This document shows positions 13,550 to 22,827 of a stretch of DNA of 64,000 bases, in pieces. Under the pieces are notes generated by a model. It was not told the origin of the DNA. It ran no database searches and saw only the letters and a list, made by a program, of their open reading frames with translations. Source of the stretch: Streptococcus sp. 'caviae' (lineage in GTDB: Bacteria > Bacillota > Bacilli > Lactobacillales > Streptococcaceae); contig NZ_MOWR01000001.1 in the NCBI RefSeq assembly GCF_001937065.1, positions 124,001-188,000 of the forward strand, given 5' to 3'. How positions within the stretch are numbered: the first letter of the stretch is position 1; each line of letters starts with the position of its first letter. Both the position numbers and the translations under genes were made by a program.

Positions 13550-14683
13550 TCACCGAATGGCCTGCTTGGTTTCTGCATCAAAGAAATGCCCCTTAGCCAC
13601 ATTAAAGGTCAGCTGAATCTTTTCACCTGGTTCATGGAAATCTCTGGCATCCACCCGTGCCGCAAATTCTGTCTGACCCAATTTGAGGTAAAGCATGGTT
13701 TCAGAACCCAATAATTCAGAAACCACTACCTCTGCAGCAAGGCTAGCATCTGGATAGGTTTCCTGAACCAAGAGGCTGCTGGAGATATCCTCCGGACGAA
13801 TGCCAAAAATAACCTGCTTATTCTTATAACCTTTGGCTTCAAGCAGCTTGAGCTGACCCTCTGTCACCGCTATATGAAGCCCCTCACTATTAACCAGATA
13901 GCCATTCTCAATCGTCACCTCAAAGAAGTTCATAGCCGGACTGCCAATGAAGCCTGCCACAAATTTATTGGCCGGCTGATTATACAATTCCTGCGGCGTT
14001 CCTACCTGCTCTACGCGGCCAATGGTACCTGAGCCGTCTTCATTTTTGGTGGAAGACATGATGACAATACGGTCAGCCAAGGTCATGGCCTCAGTCTGAT
14101 CATGAGTCACATAGATGGTTGTGGCACCAATACGACGGTGAATCTTAGCAATCTCTGCCCGCATAGATACCCGCAGCTTAGCATCGAGGTTTGAGAGCGG
14201 CTCATCCATCAGAAAAACCTTGGCATCCCGCACAATAGCCCGTCCCATGGCCACCCGCTGGCGCTGACCGCCTGAGAGGTCTGCCGGTTTGCGCTCAAGA
14301 AACTCGCTCAAGCCGAGAATCTCCGCAGCTTCCTTCACCCGCTGATCAATAGCGTCTTTAGAATATTTGCGGAGTTTGAGCCCAAAGGCCATGTTGTCAT
14401 AAACGCTCATGTGCGGATAAAGGGCGTAGTTTTGAAAAACCATGGCAATGTCACGGTCCTTGGGAGCCTTGTCATTGACGACTTCACCATCAATCGTTAA
14501 CTCCCCCTTAGTGATGTCTTCCAAACCAGCAACCATGCGAAGAGTTGTTGATTTTCCGCAGCCTGACGGGCCGACAAAGACGATGAATTCCTTGTCCTTA
14601 ATGTCCAAGTCAAAATCTTCAACAGAATAATGACTGCTGTTAGGATATTTTTTGTAAATGTGATTTAAATTTAATTCAACCAT
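13550..14683 (-). CDS. msmK: multiple-sugar ABC transporter ATPase MsmK
   Basis: A 377-residue sugar ABC ATPase. Walker A 'GPSGCGKST' is at residues 38-46, signature 'LSGGQRQRVA', Walker B 'VFLMDEPLSNLDA', and a C-terminal OB-type regulatory domain typical of MalK/UgpC proteins. It powers the MsmFG permease. In streptococci MsmK can serve several sugar transporters. It sits between gtfA and dexB with short gaps (14 bp from gtfA). Confidence 0.96.
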   Translation of the reverse strand: MVELNLNHIYKKYPNSSHYSVEDFDLDIKDKEFIVFVGPSGCGKSTTLRMVAGLEDITKGELTIDGEVVNDKAPKDRDIAMVFQNYALYPHMSVYDNMAFGLKLRKYSKDAIDQRVKEAAEILGLSEFLERKPADLSGGQRQRVAMGRAIVRDAKVFLMDEPLSNLDAKLRVSMRAEIAKIHRRIGATTIYVTHDQTEAMTLADRIVIMSSTKNEDGSGTIGRVEQVGTPQELYNQPANKFVAGFIGSPAMNFFEVTIENGYLVNSEGLHIAVTEGQLKLLEAKGYKNKQVIFGIRPEDISSSLLVQETYPDASLAAEVVVSELLGSETMLYLKLGQTEFAARVDARDFHEPGEKIQLTFNVAKGHFFDAETKQAIR

Positions 14684-14697
14684 AGTCTCTCTCCTAA

Positions 14698-16143
14698 TTA
14701 TTCAAAGGTTACTGTTTGATGATTTTCGGTTACACTGTAAGTGAGGTCTTTGAGATTAATCTCTGCTTGCGCCAGATGACTGCCAGCTTTATTGTGACGT
14801 TTAATGATAATGGTTGTCTCATTTGGCGTCTCCACTTCAATACTGCCTTCTAAATCAAAGGCTTTTGACTGATTGCGATAGGTAAACAGCTTGAGCAGGG
14901 CTTTAACAACGGGACGTTCAACCTCCTGAGCGATTTCCTCACTCGTATAATAATGGCGGTTGATATTACGCCCTTCCTTGGTCTGTTCAAGCAGTTCTAA
15001 ATCATTCCTGCCAGCTAAGAAACCAACATAGTAGACCTGCGGAATCCCCGGCGCAAAGGCCTGTATCAGACGGGCGATAAAATACTTTCTGTCGTCATCG
15101 CCGAGCGCTGAATAGTAAGTCGAATTGATTTGATAGATATCCAAATTATTGTATTCAGCTGTTGAATATTTGCGATTGACATTGGCACCAACTTTATAGA
15201 GCTGGTCTGAAGTATAGGTAATTTCCTCGTCCGTTAAAATATCCTTGACGTCCACCACGCCAATACCGTCATGGGTATCAAGAGTCGTAAACTGTTTCAT
15301 GGGACTCATTTTAAGCCACTTGGCCAGACGGTCAGCCTTGCCTGAATACAGGCTATAGAGTGTCACCATGGGAAGGGCAAAATCATAGACATAATAGTCA
15401 TGATCGGCAATCTTAAACTGGATGGTATAATGTTCATGAATTTCCGGCAAGATGTCTACCCCAGATTGAGTTGCAATATCACGCACTTTAGCTAACAGCT
15501 CCCAAATCTCTGGCTCCACAAAGAAATCGTTGGTATCCAATTTTTTAACCGCATAGGCAAAGGCGTCCAAGCGAATGAGATCGCAGCCATTGGCGGCTAG
15601 GTATTCGATGGTCTTTTTAATAAAGTCCATCGTCACTTCTTTGGTTACATCAAGGTCAATTTGTTCTTCGCCAAAGGTGTTCCAGAGATGTTCAACAGAG
15701 CCATCCGCAAATTGAATCTCTTGTTTGGGCGCACGGTCTTTACGCTTGTAAATCAAATCCACATCGGCCTGGGTCGGACGCTTGTCAGGCCAAAACTTAT
15801 CCCAGTTGAGAAATAAGTCTTTATAGGCGCTGGCTTCATGTTTTTCCTGATAATCCTTGTAGTACTTCGACTGACGGGAAATGTGATTGATCATAAAGTC
15901 AAACATGAGGTAATACTTTTCACCCAGCTTTTTCACGTCATGCCAGTCGCCGAAGGCAGGATCAACCTCATCATAATCAACCGGTGCAAAACCGCGGTCG
16001 CCGGTTGAAGGAAAGAAGGGCAGCAGATGCACACCGCCGACAGCAGCACCGAAATAGCGCTCCAGATTGTCTTTTAATTCTTTTAGGTTCTTACCCAGGC
16101 TATCTGAGTAAGTGATTAACATTGTTTTATTCTGAATTCCCAT
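14698..16143 (-). CDS. gtfA: sucrose phosphorylase (GH13)
   Basis: 481 residues. It converts sucrose and phosphate to glucose-1-phosphate and fructose in the cytoplasm. Catalytic residues are visible: nucleophile Asp193 ('LIRLDAFAY'), acid/base Glu234 ('ILPEIHEHY') and Asp292 ('DTHDGIG'). In this operon it acts on sucrose released from raffinose by Aga. Unlike the tightly packed neighbours, it is preceded by a 165-bp non-coding gap carrying a repeat-like sequence. Confidence 0.96.
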   Translation of the reverse strand: MGIQNKTMLITYSDSLGKNLKELKDNLERYFGAAVGGVHLLPFFPSTGDRGFAPVDYDEVDPAFGDWHDVKKLGEKYYLMFDFMINHISRQSKYYKDYQEKHEASAYKDLFLNWDKFWPDKRPTQADVDLIYKRKDRAPKQEIQFADGSVEHLWNTFGEEQIDLDVTKEVTMDFIKKTIEYLAANGCDLIRLDAFAYAVKKLDTNDFFVEPEIWELLAKVRDIATQSGVDILPEIHEHYTIQFKIADHDYYVYDFALPMVTLYSLYSGKADRLAKWLKMSPMKQFTTLDTHDGIGVVDVKDILTDEEITYTSDQLYKVGANVNRKYSTAEYNNLDIYQINSTYYSALGDDDRKYFIARLIQAFAPGIPQVYYVGFLAGRNDLELLEQTKEGRNINRHYYTSEEIAQEVERPVVKALLKLFTYRNQSKAFDLEGSIEVETPNETTIIIKRHNKAGSHLAQAEINLKDLTYSVTENHQTVTFE

Positions 16144-16308
16144 AATAATTCCTTTGTTTTATTTTCGATGATTTATGGCCTTGTAAATGCCAAGACACAG
16201 TTGGAGACGACCTCTAAACTTGGCAAAAATGATAATTCTTCCTAGAACGTCCGTGTTTTTCGTCTAAATCCCTATTTTCACTGTGCCCGCTATACGCCCT
16301 CTGTATCC
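16144..16308 (-). repeat. intra-operon repeat-like sequence between msmG and gtfA
   Basis: A 165-bp non-coding stretch inside the msm operon. Read on the minus strand it contains GATACAGAGGGCG, then AAAATAGG, GACGA, and TTCTAGGAAGAATTATC with a T-run, in the same order and spacing type as the tandem repeat at 39727-40001. It also has an inverted repeat TGCCAAG/CTTGGCA (16188-16194, 16219-16225). It looks like one copy of a dispersed small repeat. It might adjust the ratio of transporter to enzyme mRNA. Confidence 0.6.
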
Positions 16309-17142
16309 TTATTTCACCGCTCCATTACTCATACCAGCAATGATATGTTTTTGGAAAATGAGGTAGACAATCGTAATGGTAATGATTCCCACGATATAAG
16401 AGGCAAAACTTGGGCCATAGTCATTAAAGTATTGTCCGCTGTAATTGTATTGGAAAAGTGGCAGCGTCCACATGCTTGAATCCTTGTTAAGAATTAACAA
16501 GGGCAGCATAAAGTCATTCCAGAACCAAAGTGCATTAATAATCAAGGTTGTTGCATGCATTGGTTTTAACATAGGAAAAATAATTTTACGATAAGTTGTA
16601 AATTTATCCGCACCATCAATTTCGGCAGCTTCATCTAAACTGTCAGGCACACTTAATTTAATATAGCCAACATAAAGAAAGAGGGTCTGCGGAATAGCAT
16701 AAGTCAGGTAAAGGATAATCAGCCCCCACATATTAGCTAGTCCCAATTTGCTCATCATAACCGTAATAGGAATCATAATAACTTGGAAAGGAACAAAAAT
16801 TCCCAAAATCAAAAGACTGTACATGATATTGAAGGCGCGTCTTCTAGACATGTTACGAGCAATGGAATAAGCTGCTGCAGGAATAAAGAGCACAACCACT
16901 AGAACTGATAAGATGGTGATAACTGTTGAATTCCAAAAATATCCTCCAACACCATCAGCCAACAAGCGCTTATAATTATCCAAAGTGATGGGATTTGGAA
17001 AAGCAAAGAAATGATTCATAATATCCTTAGTTTTCTTAAAAGAACTAAAGACAGTGACCAAAAGGGGAATCAGAATTAAAATACCGCCAGCAGCCAAGAG
17101 AACATATTTCCAAAAATAATTCAATTTTTCGTCTTTTTTCAT
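16309..17142 (-). CDS. msmG: multiple-sugar ABC permease MsmG
   Basis: A 277-residue inner-membrane permease with six predicted hydrophobic segments and the EAA-loop motif 'DEAAEIDGADKFTTYRKIIFP' region that contacts the ATPase. It pairs with MsmF to carry melibiose, raffinose and isomaltosaccharides. It follows msmF by 14 bp. Confidence 0.95.
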   Translation of the reverse strand: MKKDEKLNYFWKYVLLAAGGILILIPLLVTVFSSFKKTKDIMNHFFAFPNPITLDNYKRLLADGVGGYFWNSTVITILSVLVVVLFIPAAAYSIARNMSRRRAFNIMYSLLILGIFVPFQVIMIPITVMMSKLGLANMWGLIILYLTYAIPQTLFLYVGYIKLSVPDSLDEAAEIDGADKFTTYRKIIFPMLKPMHATTLIINALWFWNDFMLPLLILNKDSSMWTLPLFQYNYSGQYFNDYGPSFASYIVGIITITIVYLIFQKHIIAGMSNGAVK

Positions 17143-17156
17143 AACTCTAGTCTCCT

Positions 17157-18029
17157 TTAAACTTCAAATTTCTTAGAGAGTTTAATCTGCAGTACAGAAA
17201 CAATTCCAATGATAATAAATAGAATCAAAGCGATGGCATTAGCATAGCCATACTGATTGCTCTTAAAGGCATAGTTGTAGACCAAAAGACCTAGTGATGT
17301 TGTTGAATTATTTGGACCACCACCCGTTAAAGCAAAGATTTGGTCAAAGGCTGTTAAACCTGCTTTCAAAGCCATGATGAAAACCATGGAAATACTTGGA
17401 AGTAAGTAAGGCAATTCGATTGACCAAAAAGTCTGTCTGCTGTCAGCACCATCAATTGCTGCTGCTTCGACAATTTCCGATGGAATACTTTGAAGACCTG
17501 AGAGAAAAAGAATGATAGGCATAGCGACACCTTGCCATAAAAGAACGAAAATTGAAGCAATGACAGCCCCGTTCGCTGTTCCCAACATACTTGTTTCTAA
17601 AAATTTAAGTCCTAAAGCACTGCCGATTGCTGGGAGGCCATAATTAAAAACTTGCTTAAAAATCAAAGATACAGTTAAGCCAGATAAAACAGCTGGGAAG
17701 AAGAACCAGGCTCTAAAAAAAGTTTTTCCTTTTATTTTAGCATTGAGAGCACGCGCGATAAGGATGCCAAGGACAATTTCACCAACAATTAGGGCCAGAG
17801 TCAAAATTAAAGTAAAGCCAATAGCCTTCATAAATTTTCCATCAGTCATCAAAATTTTATAATTATTGATGCCAACAAAATCAAAATTATAGGTCAAGCC
17901 AGTCCAATTTGTAAAACTGTAAAAAGCTCCTTGAAACATAGGGAAATAAAAGAATACAGCTTGTAAGATAAGGGGAACAATTAAAAATGTCCAACCCCAG
18001 TATTTGTTTAAAAATTTTCTGATAGTCAT
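17157..18029 (-). CDS. msmF: multiple-sugar ABC permease MsmF
   Basis: A 290-residue permease of the MalF/UgpA type with about six membrane segments and the EAA motif 'VEAAAIDGADSRQTFWSIEL'. It forms the membrane channel with MsmG. It lies 12 bp after msmE in the same operon. Confidence 0.95.
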   Translation of the reverse strand: MTIRKFLNKYWGWTFLIVPLILQAVFFYFPMFQGAFYSFTNWTGLTYNFDFVGINNYKILMTDGKFMKAIGFTLILTLALIVGEIVLGILIARALNAKIKGKTFFRAWFFFPAVLSGLTVSLIFKQVFNYGLPAIGSALGLKFLETSMLGTANGAVIASIFVLLWQGVAMPIILFLSGLQSIPSEIVEAAAIDGADSRQTFWSIELPYLLPSISMVFIMALKAGLTAFDQIFALTGGGPNNSTTSLGLLVYNYAFKSNQYGYANAIALILFIIIGIVSVLQIKLSKKFEV

Positions 18030-18041
18030 TCCTTATCCCTC

Positions 18042-19304
18042 CTAATCAACATCTGCTTTCATTGGATTAAAGAAAGCGTTAAGATCATTGGCCAACCCCT
18101 TACCATTCTTGGTCATTAGATAGTTTGTCGTCGTCGTGAAGAAATCATCTTCGCTATTCCAATGCTGACCTAACCATACATAATGCTTATCGGTAAAGGC
18201 TAATTTATTCAGGGGCTGCAAAGGTGAATTCTTATCTTCCTTAACACCCTTAACTGCTACTGGTGAACCATCAACATCATAATATTTTTGCATAGCTTTA
18301 GCAGTTGTCATATATTTAATAAATTGTTCAGCCTCTTTAGGGTGCTTTGTTTTAGCCGAAATAGATAGGGCTAAATCTCCAGCTCCGACAGTTATCCCAT
18401 CTCCAGATTTTTTACTCGGAAAAGCAAAAGTGCCAATTTCAAATTTTGGATCTTGCTGTTTAATGGCTGGCAACGCCCAGGAACCATTTGGTGTCATGAG
18501 AGCTTTTTCATTAGCAAAGGCCACAAGGGCATCATTATAGGAAGCACCTTTCCAATTTTTTTGCTGGTTGCCCTCATCGGCTAAAAGATTAAGACGTGTC
18601 ATGTCTTCTTTAAGAACTTTATCACTAGTCTTAATCGAATTTGGCTGTGAAAAACGAAGATACTTATTAGCGGCATCCGCACTGCCAGTAATTGAAATTA
18701 AGGATAACTGATGGTAACCGTTCAAGGTCCATCCTTCTGTTCCTGCTAGGGCAAATGGTATTTCCTTCTTCGCCTTGATCTGTTCTACCAATTTAACGAA
18801 CTCATCCCAAGTTTCAGGAGCCTTTAAGCCCAATGCTTTAAATTTGGATTTATTATAATAAATCCCTGAAACATTAGCTGTCAAAGGAACGCTATAAACT
18901 TTTTTGTTAATCTTATATTCATTGGCATAGTGATTTTTTAAATTATTAAGATATGCTTTACCAGTCATATCATAAAAATAACCTGCTTTTGCCCATTCTT
19001 GAAAGTCCATATTTTGAGGATAAATATTAATGACATCGGGCACATCTCCTGCCAAGACACGTGTCTTCAAGACTGTACCGGCATCTGGAACACTGGTCAT
19101 TTTAACATGAATTTTAGGATTTTCTTTTTCAAAATCTTTAATGATTTCTTTTAAAGCAGCATCCATTTCCTTTTTCTGGTTAAAATATTCAATCGTAACT
19201 TTACCAGCCTTTGTTTGCGATGTCCTGCCTTTACCACATGCAGCCAGTGTGACACTTGCCAAACCAACAGCACCTAATAAAACAATCTTTTTATACCATT
19301 TCAT
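18042..19304 (-). CDS. msmE: multiple-sugar-binding lipoprotein MsmE
   Basis: 420 residues. Lipoprotein signal peptide with lipobox 'LAAC', so Cys23 is lipidated and the mature protein is tethered to the outer face of the membrane. The rest is an ABC solute-binding protein of family 1 ('MTTAKAMQKYYDVDGSPVAV'). It captures melibiose, raffinose and isomaltosaccharides for MsmFGK. It starts 12 bp after aga. Confidence 0.96.
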   Translation of the reverse strand: MKWYKKIVLLGAVGLASVTLAACGKGRTSQTKAGKVTIEYFNQKKEMDAALKEIIKDFEKENPKIHVKMTSVPDAGTVLKTRVLAGDVPDVINIYPQNMDFQEWAKAGYFYDMTGKAYLNNLKNHYANEYKINKKVYSVPLTANVSGIYYNKSKFKALGLKAPETWDEFVKLVEQIKAKKEIPFALAGTEGWTLNGYHQLSLISITGSADAANKYLRFSQPNSIKTSDKVLKEDMTRLNLLADEGNQQKNWKGASYNDALVAFANEKALMTPNGSWALPAIKQQDPKFEIGTFAFPSKKSGDGITVGAGDLALSISAKTKHPKEAEQFIKYMTTAKAMQKYYDVDGSPVAVKGVKEDKNSPLQPLNKLAFTDKHYVWLGQHWNSEDDFFTTTTNYLMTKNGKGLANDLNAFFNPMKADVD

Positions 19305-19316
19305 AAGTGTCTCCTT

Positions 19317-21479
19317 TTACTTTTTAATAAAATAGTATTGTTTACTCAAATAATCACCCTGAGGCATATCAACCGTTAAACCAGCATACATTAATTCCGC
19401 ACCTGAAAATTCCTGTCCAGTTTCTGTGAGAAGATAAGTTGCATCTGCTTGCAGTCCTTTTAGTTTTACAGTTGTCTCAATCGTTTCTATTGTTGATTGA
19501 ATGCGAACATAGGTAACAAGTACTTGATTCTCATAAACATATTGCACCGCTACTTCATTTACTCCAACCTCAGGATTGATCAAACGATAAAGCTTGCCGA
19601 ATTGCACAACAGGCCTTATCTTTTTGTACTGCTTAATCTGACTAGCAACAATCCTCCTTTCTTTTGCTGTTAAGATCGTTAAATCCAATTCATATCCTAA
19701 ATTTCCCATCATAGCAACATGTCCTCGCGTTACCAGAGGCGTATGCCGTCCCATCTGATGATTGGGAACCGCTGAAACATGGGCTCCCATAGAGATGGTT
19801 GGGTAAAGATAAGAGGAACCATACTGTATGGGTAGTCTTGCAATAGCATCTGTATTATCACTTGGCCATACTTGAGGAAAATAAGTCATCATTCCTAAAT
19901 CATTGCGACCACCACCACCAGAACAGGATTCAAATAGAACCTTATCATGCTTTTTCGTTAAGTAAGAAATAATGTCATATAAACCGAGCATATAAGCATG
20001 AGACTGCATTTGGGTTTCCAAGTAAGTTTTACCATTGCCAATATTGGTTATATTGCGATTGTAATCCCATTTAACATAATCAATCGCATGTTCTGTCAGT
20101 AACTTATCAATAATATTTTTTACATGGGAAACAACATCAGGATTAGCTAAATTTAAAACTAATTGATTACGAGAATAGGTATGTTCTCGCTTGTCTGTCT
20201 GAATAACCCAATCTGGATGGGATCTATACAGGTCACTATCAACCGACACCATCTCTGGCTCAAGCCAAAGACCAAATTTCAGACCTTTAGCATGAATTTC
20301 TTTAATAAAATCTTTAAGGGAACCGCCTAGTTTTTCTTCATTAACAAACCAATCACCAAGCGCTCTATTATCATCAAAACGATTGCCAAACCAGCCATCA
20401 TCAAGCACAAATAATTCAATCCCCAGCTCACTGGCTTCATCTGCCAACTCCAACAGCTTATCCTTATTAAAATCAAAGTAGGTTGCTTCCCAATTATTAA
20501 TGAGAATAGGACGTTCTTGGGCAGCAAAATTTTTCGGAATAATATGATCCTTAATAAAATCCTGGCTTTCCTGTGTCAAATCCGTCAGCCCATCACTCGC
20601 ATAAGTTATTAAGGCTACAGGTGTCTCAAAACACTCAGCCGCTCGCACTTCCCATGAAAAATTATCATCATTTAATCCTATACCCAACCGAACTTCATTT
20701 AGTTGATTTTTCTGAACAAAGGCTTGAAAATTTCCACTGTAGATTAACTGTAAAGCAAGAGCCTCTCCATAAGATTCATTACTATCATGCTCTGTTAAAA
20801 TAAGAGCCGGAGTTTGAGCATGACCCGAAGCTCCTCGATTGGAACTCACTTTAAAGAAGCCCTGTTCAAGCCGATGGCGGCGTACAGTTTTTTCACGGGC
20901 ATAGGCTCCTTGCAAAGTCAGCACATCATAATTACTGGCGGGCAAATCAAACATGGCTGACAAAGCCCGATGCAGAACAACCGGCTGATCAGATAGATTT
21001 TCAAACCTGATAAAAGTTGATAACGTACTGCTATCATCATAAGCAGTGTAATAAATAATCATGCGCAGCTTTGCCAAATCATCTTCTAAAACCAGAGCCA
21101 AAGTCTCAGCAGTTTCTTCTGTATGCGGATTGGGCAAGCCCTGCACCTTAACAATTCCCTTAATGATCTTAGCTTTTTTAAATTTAAACTGCGTCAAATC
21201 ATTATTATCATGCTGAAGGATTAAAGATGGTGTTCTAAAATCACCAAAGCCATGAACACCAAATACCTGTCTTTGTGTATCATAACTATAGTTCCTATCA
21301 GCTGCACTGGGATTTCCTGAGAAGGCGTGATCCTTTTCAAAGACTGTATTTGAAAAATGATAGTTCTCAACTTTTCTGCCTAAATGTTTTAACAGTAAGT
21401 CACCATTTCGTTCTTCAATAATCAGCGATGACCTTTTGGTATGTATGTAAAAAAGGTTGTCTTTTATAACAATAGTCAT
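19317..21479 (-). CDS. aga: alpha-galactosidase (GH36)
   Basis: A 720-residue cytoplasmic GH36 enzyme that releases galactose from melibiose and raffinose. The nucleophile is Asp472 ('[10 protein letters not shown]') and the acid/base Asp541 ('WPSDNTD'). The N-terminal beta-sandwich, central barrel and C-terminal beta domain fit the full family length. It is first in the msm operon, divergent from msmR. A cre site and a -10 lie directly upstream. Confidence 0.96.
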   Translation of the reverse strand: MTIVIKDNLFYIHTKRSSLIIEERNGDLLLKHLGRKVENYHFSNTVFEKDHAFSGNPSAADRNYSYDTQRQVFGVHGFGDFRTPSLILQHDNNDLTQFKFKKAKIIKGIVKVQGLPNPHTEETAETLALVLEDDLAKLRMIIYYTAYDDSSTLSTFIRFENLSDQPVVLHRALSAMFDLPASNYDVLTLQGAYAREKTVRRHRLEQGFFKVSSNRGASGHAQTPALILTEHDSNESYGEALALQLIYSGNFQAFVQKNQLNEVRLGIGLNDDNFSWEVRAAECFETPVALITYASDGLTDLTQESQDFIKDHIIPKNFAAQERPILINNWEATYFDFNKDKLLELADEASELGIELFVLDDGWFGNRFDDNRALGDWFVNEEKLGGSLKDFIKEIHAKGLKFGLWLEPEMVSVDSDLYRSHPDWVIQTDKREHTYSRNQLVLNLANPDVVSHVKNIIDKLLTEHAIDYVKWDYNRNITNIGNGKTYLETQMQSHAYMLGLYDIISYLTKKHDKVLFESCSGGGGRNDLGMMTYFPQVWPSDNTDAIARLPIQYGSSYLYPTISMGAHVSAVPNHQMGRHTPLVTRGHVAMMGNLGYELDLTILTAKERRIVASQIKQYKKIRPVVQFGKLYRLINPEVGVNEVAVQYVYENQVLVTYVRIQSTIETIETTVKLKGLQADATYLLTETGQEFSGAELMYAGLTVDMPQGDYLSKQYYFIKK

Positions 21480-21504
21480 TTAACTCTCCTTTCTTATTTC
21501 TTTT

Positions 21505-21529
21505 ATTATATATTTTGTAAGCGCTTTTA
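21505..21529 (-). promoter_or_regulatory. msm operon promoter with cre
   Basis: The minus-strand -10 TATAAT (21505-21510) has no good -35, fitting activation by MsmR. TTGTAAGCGCTTTTA at 21515-21529 matches the cre consensus at all but one fixed position and lies in the spacer, so CcpA bound there would block RNA polymerase. Confidence 0.75.
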
Positions 21530-21554
21530 AAAATAGGTGTTTGTTTCTAAAATA

Positions 21555-21563
21555 TGGTAAAAT
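21555..21563 (+). promoter_or_regulatory. msmR extended -10 promoter
   Basis: TGG followed by TAAAAT forms an extended -10 about 22 bp before the msmR start; the ribosome site AAGGAG (21573-21578) follows. Confidence 0.5.
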
Positions 21564-21585
21564 GTTTCCTATAAGGAGTCATGAT

Positions 21586-22419
21586 ATGAATATTTTAAAT
21601 ACTTATAATGAATTCGATATTAACAACTTTGATCTAAGTATTGACCATTATGGCTCAGAAAAATGTGACAAAGGCTACTCTTTCGGCCCTGCCATTCGAG
21701 ATAATTACGTCATTCACTTTATTCTTGAAGGGAAAGGGCAATTTACTATAAATAAGCAAACAGTTGAATTAAGAGCAGGTGATATTTTTATTTTACCCAA
21801 AGATGTGACTACTTTTTATCAGGCAGATTCACGAATACCCTGGCATTACATTTGGGTAGGATTCAGTGGTTCTCAGGCAGAAAGGATTCTTAAAAAATCG
21901 AGCCTTTTAGAAAATTTTTACGGTCATTCAAGTTTTATGTCAAAGATACTTTTACAGATGAAAAAAATTATACAGTTTTCTGATCAGCCTTTGACAGATA
22001 TAGGGGAATTATCAATGATTGGCGAGCTCTATAAACTTCTAGCTGCCCTTATCGAAGAATTTCCTAAAACAGACTCTGAGGATAACCGATTGACAAAAAT
22101 TTACATTAAACAGGTTAAAAAGATGATTCATTCTCAGTATGGCACACCTCTTAGAGTCAGTGATCTTGCTAAAAAACTGAACCTTAGCAGAAGTTATCTT
22201 TACAAAATTTTTAAAGATAATACTAATATCTCTATCAAAGATTATATCCTTCATATTAAAATGGACAGAAGCAAAACTTTACTAGAAAATCCAGACTTGA
22301 GCATTACTGAAATTTCCAATTCTGTAGGCTTTACAGATCCTCTCGCTTTCAGTAAAACCTTTAAAAAATATTTCGGTAAGAGCCCCAGTACATTTAGAAA
22401 AGAGAGCCAAAACAAATAA
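21586..22419 (+). CDS. msmR: AraC-family activator of the msm operon
   Basis: A 277-residue AraC/XylS regulator: N-terminal cupin-like sugar-sensing domain ('GKGQFTINKQTVELRAGDIF') and two C-terminal helix-turn-helix motifs ('LRVSDLAKKLNLSRSYLYKI', 'LSITEISNSVGFTDPLAFSK'). Start at 21586 because AAGGAG stands 7 bp upstream; the nearer ATG at 21581 is out of frame. Divergent from aga, matching MsmR, which activates the operon with melibiose or raffinose. Confidence 0.94.
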   Translation: MNILNTYNEFDINNFDLSIDHYGSEKCDKGYSFGPAIRDNYVIHFILEGKGQFTINKQTVELRAGDIFILPKDVTTFYQADSRIPWHYIWVGFSGSQAERILKKSSLLENFYGHSSFMSKILLQMKKIIQFSDQPLTDIGELSMIGELYKLLAALIEEFPKTDSEDNRLTKIYIKQVKKMIHSQYGTPLRVSDLAKKLNLSRSYLYKIFKDNTNISIKDYILHIKMDRSKTLLENPDLSITEISNSVGFTDPLAFSKTFKKYFGKSPSTFRKESQNK

Positions 22420-22538
22420 AAATTTTCCAATTATTCTAATTTCTTTTACAAAAAAGATGGAAGTTTTACTTACAAGCAGTTGCGATATATATTTATTGCA
22501 GCACTATTTTTATAAAGTGTTTTTCTAAAAAAAATATT
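22420..22538. other. non-coding stretch between msmR and the IS3 remnant
   Basis: AT-rich, with no frame worth calling. CACT...AGTG followed by TTTTTC near 22502-22527 may be a weak msmR terminator. Confidence 0.35.
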
Positions 22539-22718
22539 GAGCCTGCACCGATTGAGAGTCTTTTCGGACATTTCAAGACTGAGGACTGCAAGCTCAAAAC
22601 CTACAAGACCAATTGCTGATATTGACAACTATATCTATTTTTACAACAACCATCGTTATCATAAGAGAAGCACAAGGGCCTCGCTCCTCTTGAAATGAGG
22701 AGCGGGGCCCTTAACTAA
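22539..22718 (+). pseudogene. IS3-family transposase (OrfB) C-terminal remnant, frameshifted
   Basis: Three consecutive frames read the end of an IS3-type integrase: 'EPAPIESLFGHFKTEDCKLK', then 'DIDNYIYFYNNHRYHK', then 'KHKGLAPLEMRSGALN' with a stop at 22716-22718. These are the usual C-terminal motifs (APIESFF, YI-FYN-HR, LAP-E-R). Two frameshifts and loss of the rest make it dead. It borders the sugar island. Confidence 0.8.
22674..22712. terminator. strong hairpin at the end of the IS remnant
   Basis: A 16-bp stem (22674-22689 with 22697-22712, one G-T) with a seven-base loop. T-tracts are weak on both sides. It may come from the IS end and could still slow transcription from msmR. Confidence 0.5.
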
Positions 22719-22792
22719 TCTTTATATTACTTGACGGTCTGCTTGACAGGGAACTGTTCATTCGAAATACCTTAGCATCAGAAATCGGTGAG

Positions 22793-22818
22793 AAATCAAT
22801 GCTTTGAATGATTGATTT
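22793..22818 (-). terminator. hairpin after gltD
   Basis: AAATCAAT (22793-22800) pairs with ATTGATTT (22811-22818), 10-base loop, 10 bp past the gltD stop. The T-tract is short. Confidence 0.5.
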
Positions 22819-22827
22819 TTCCTACTT

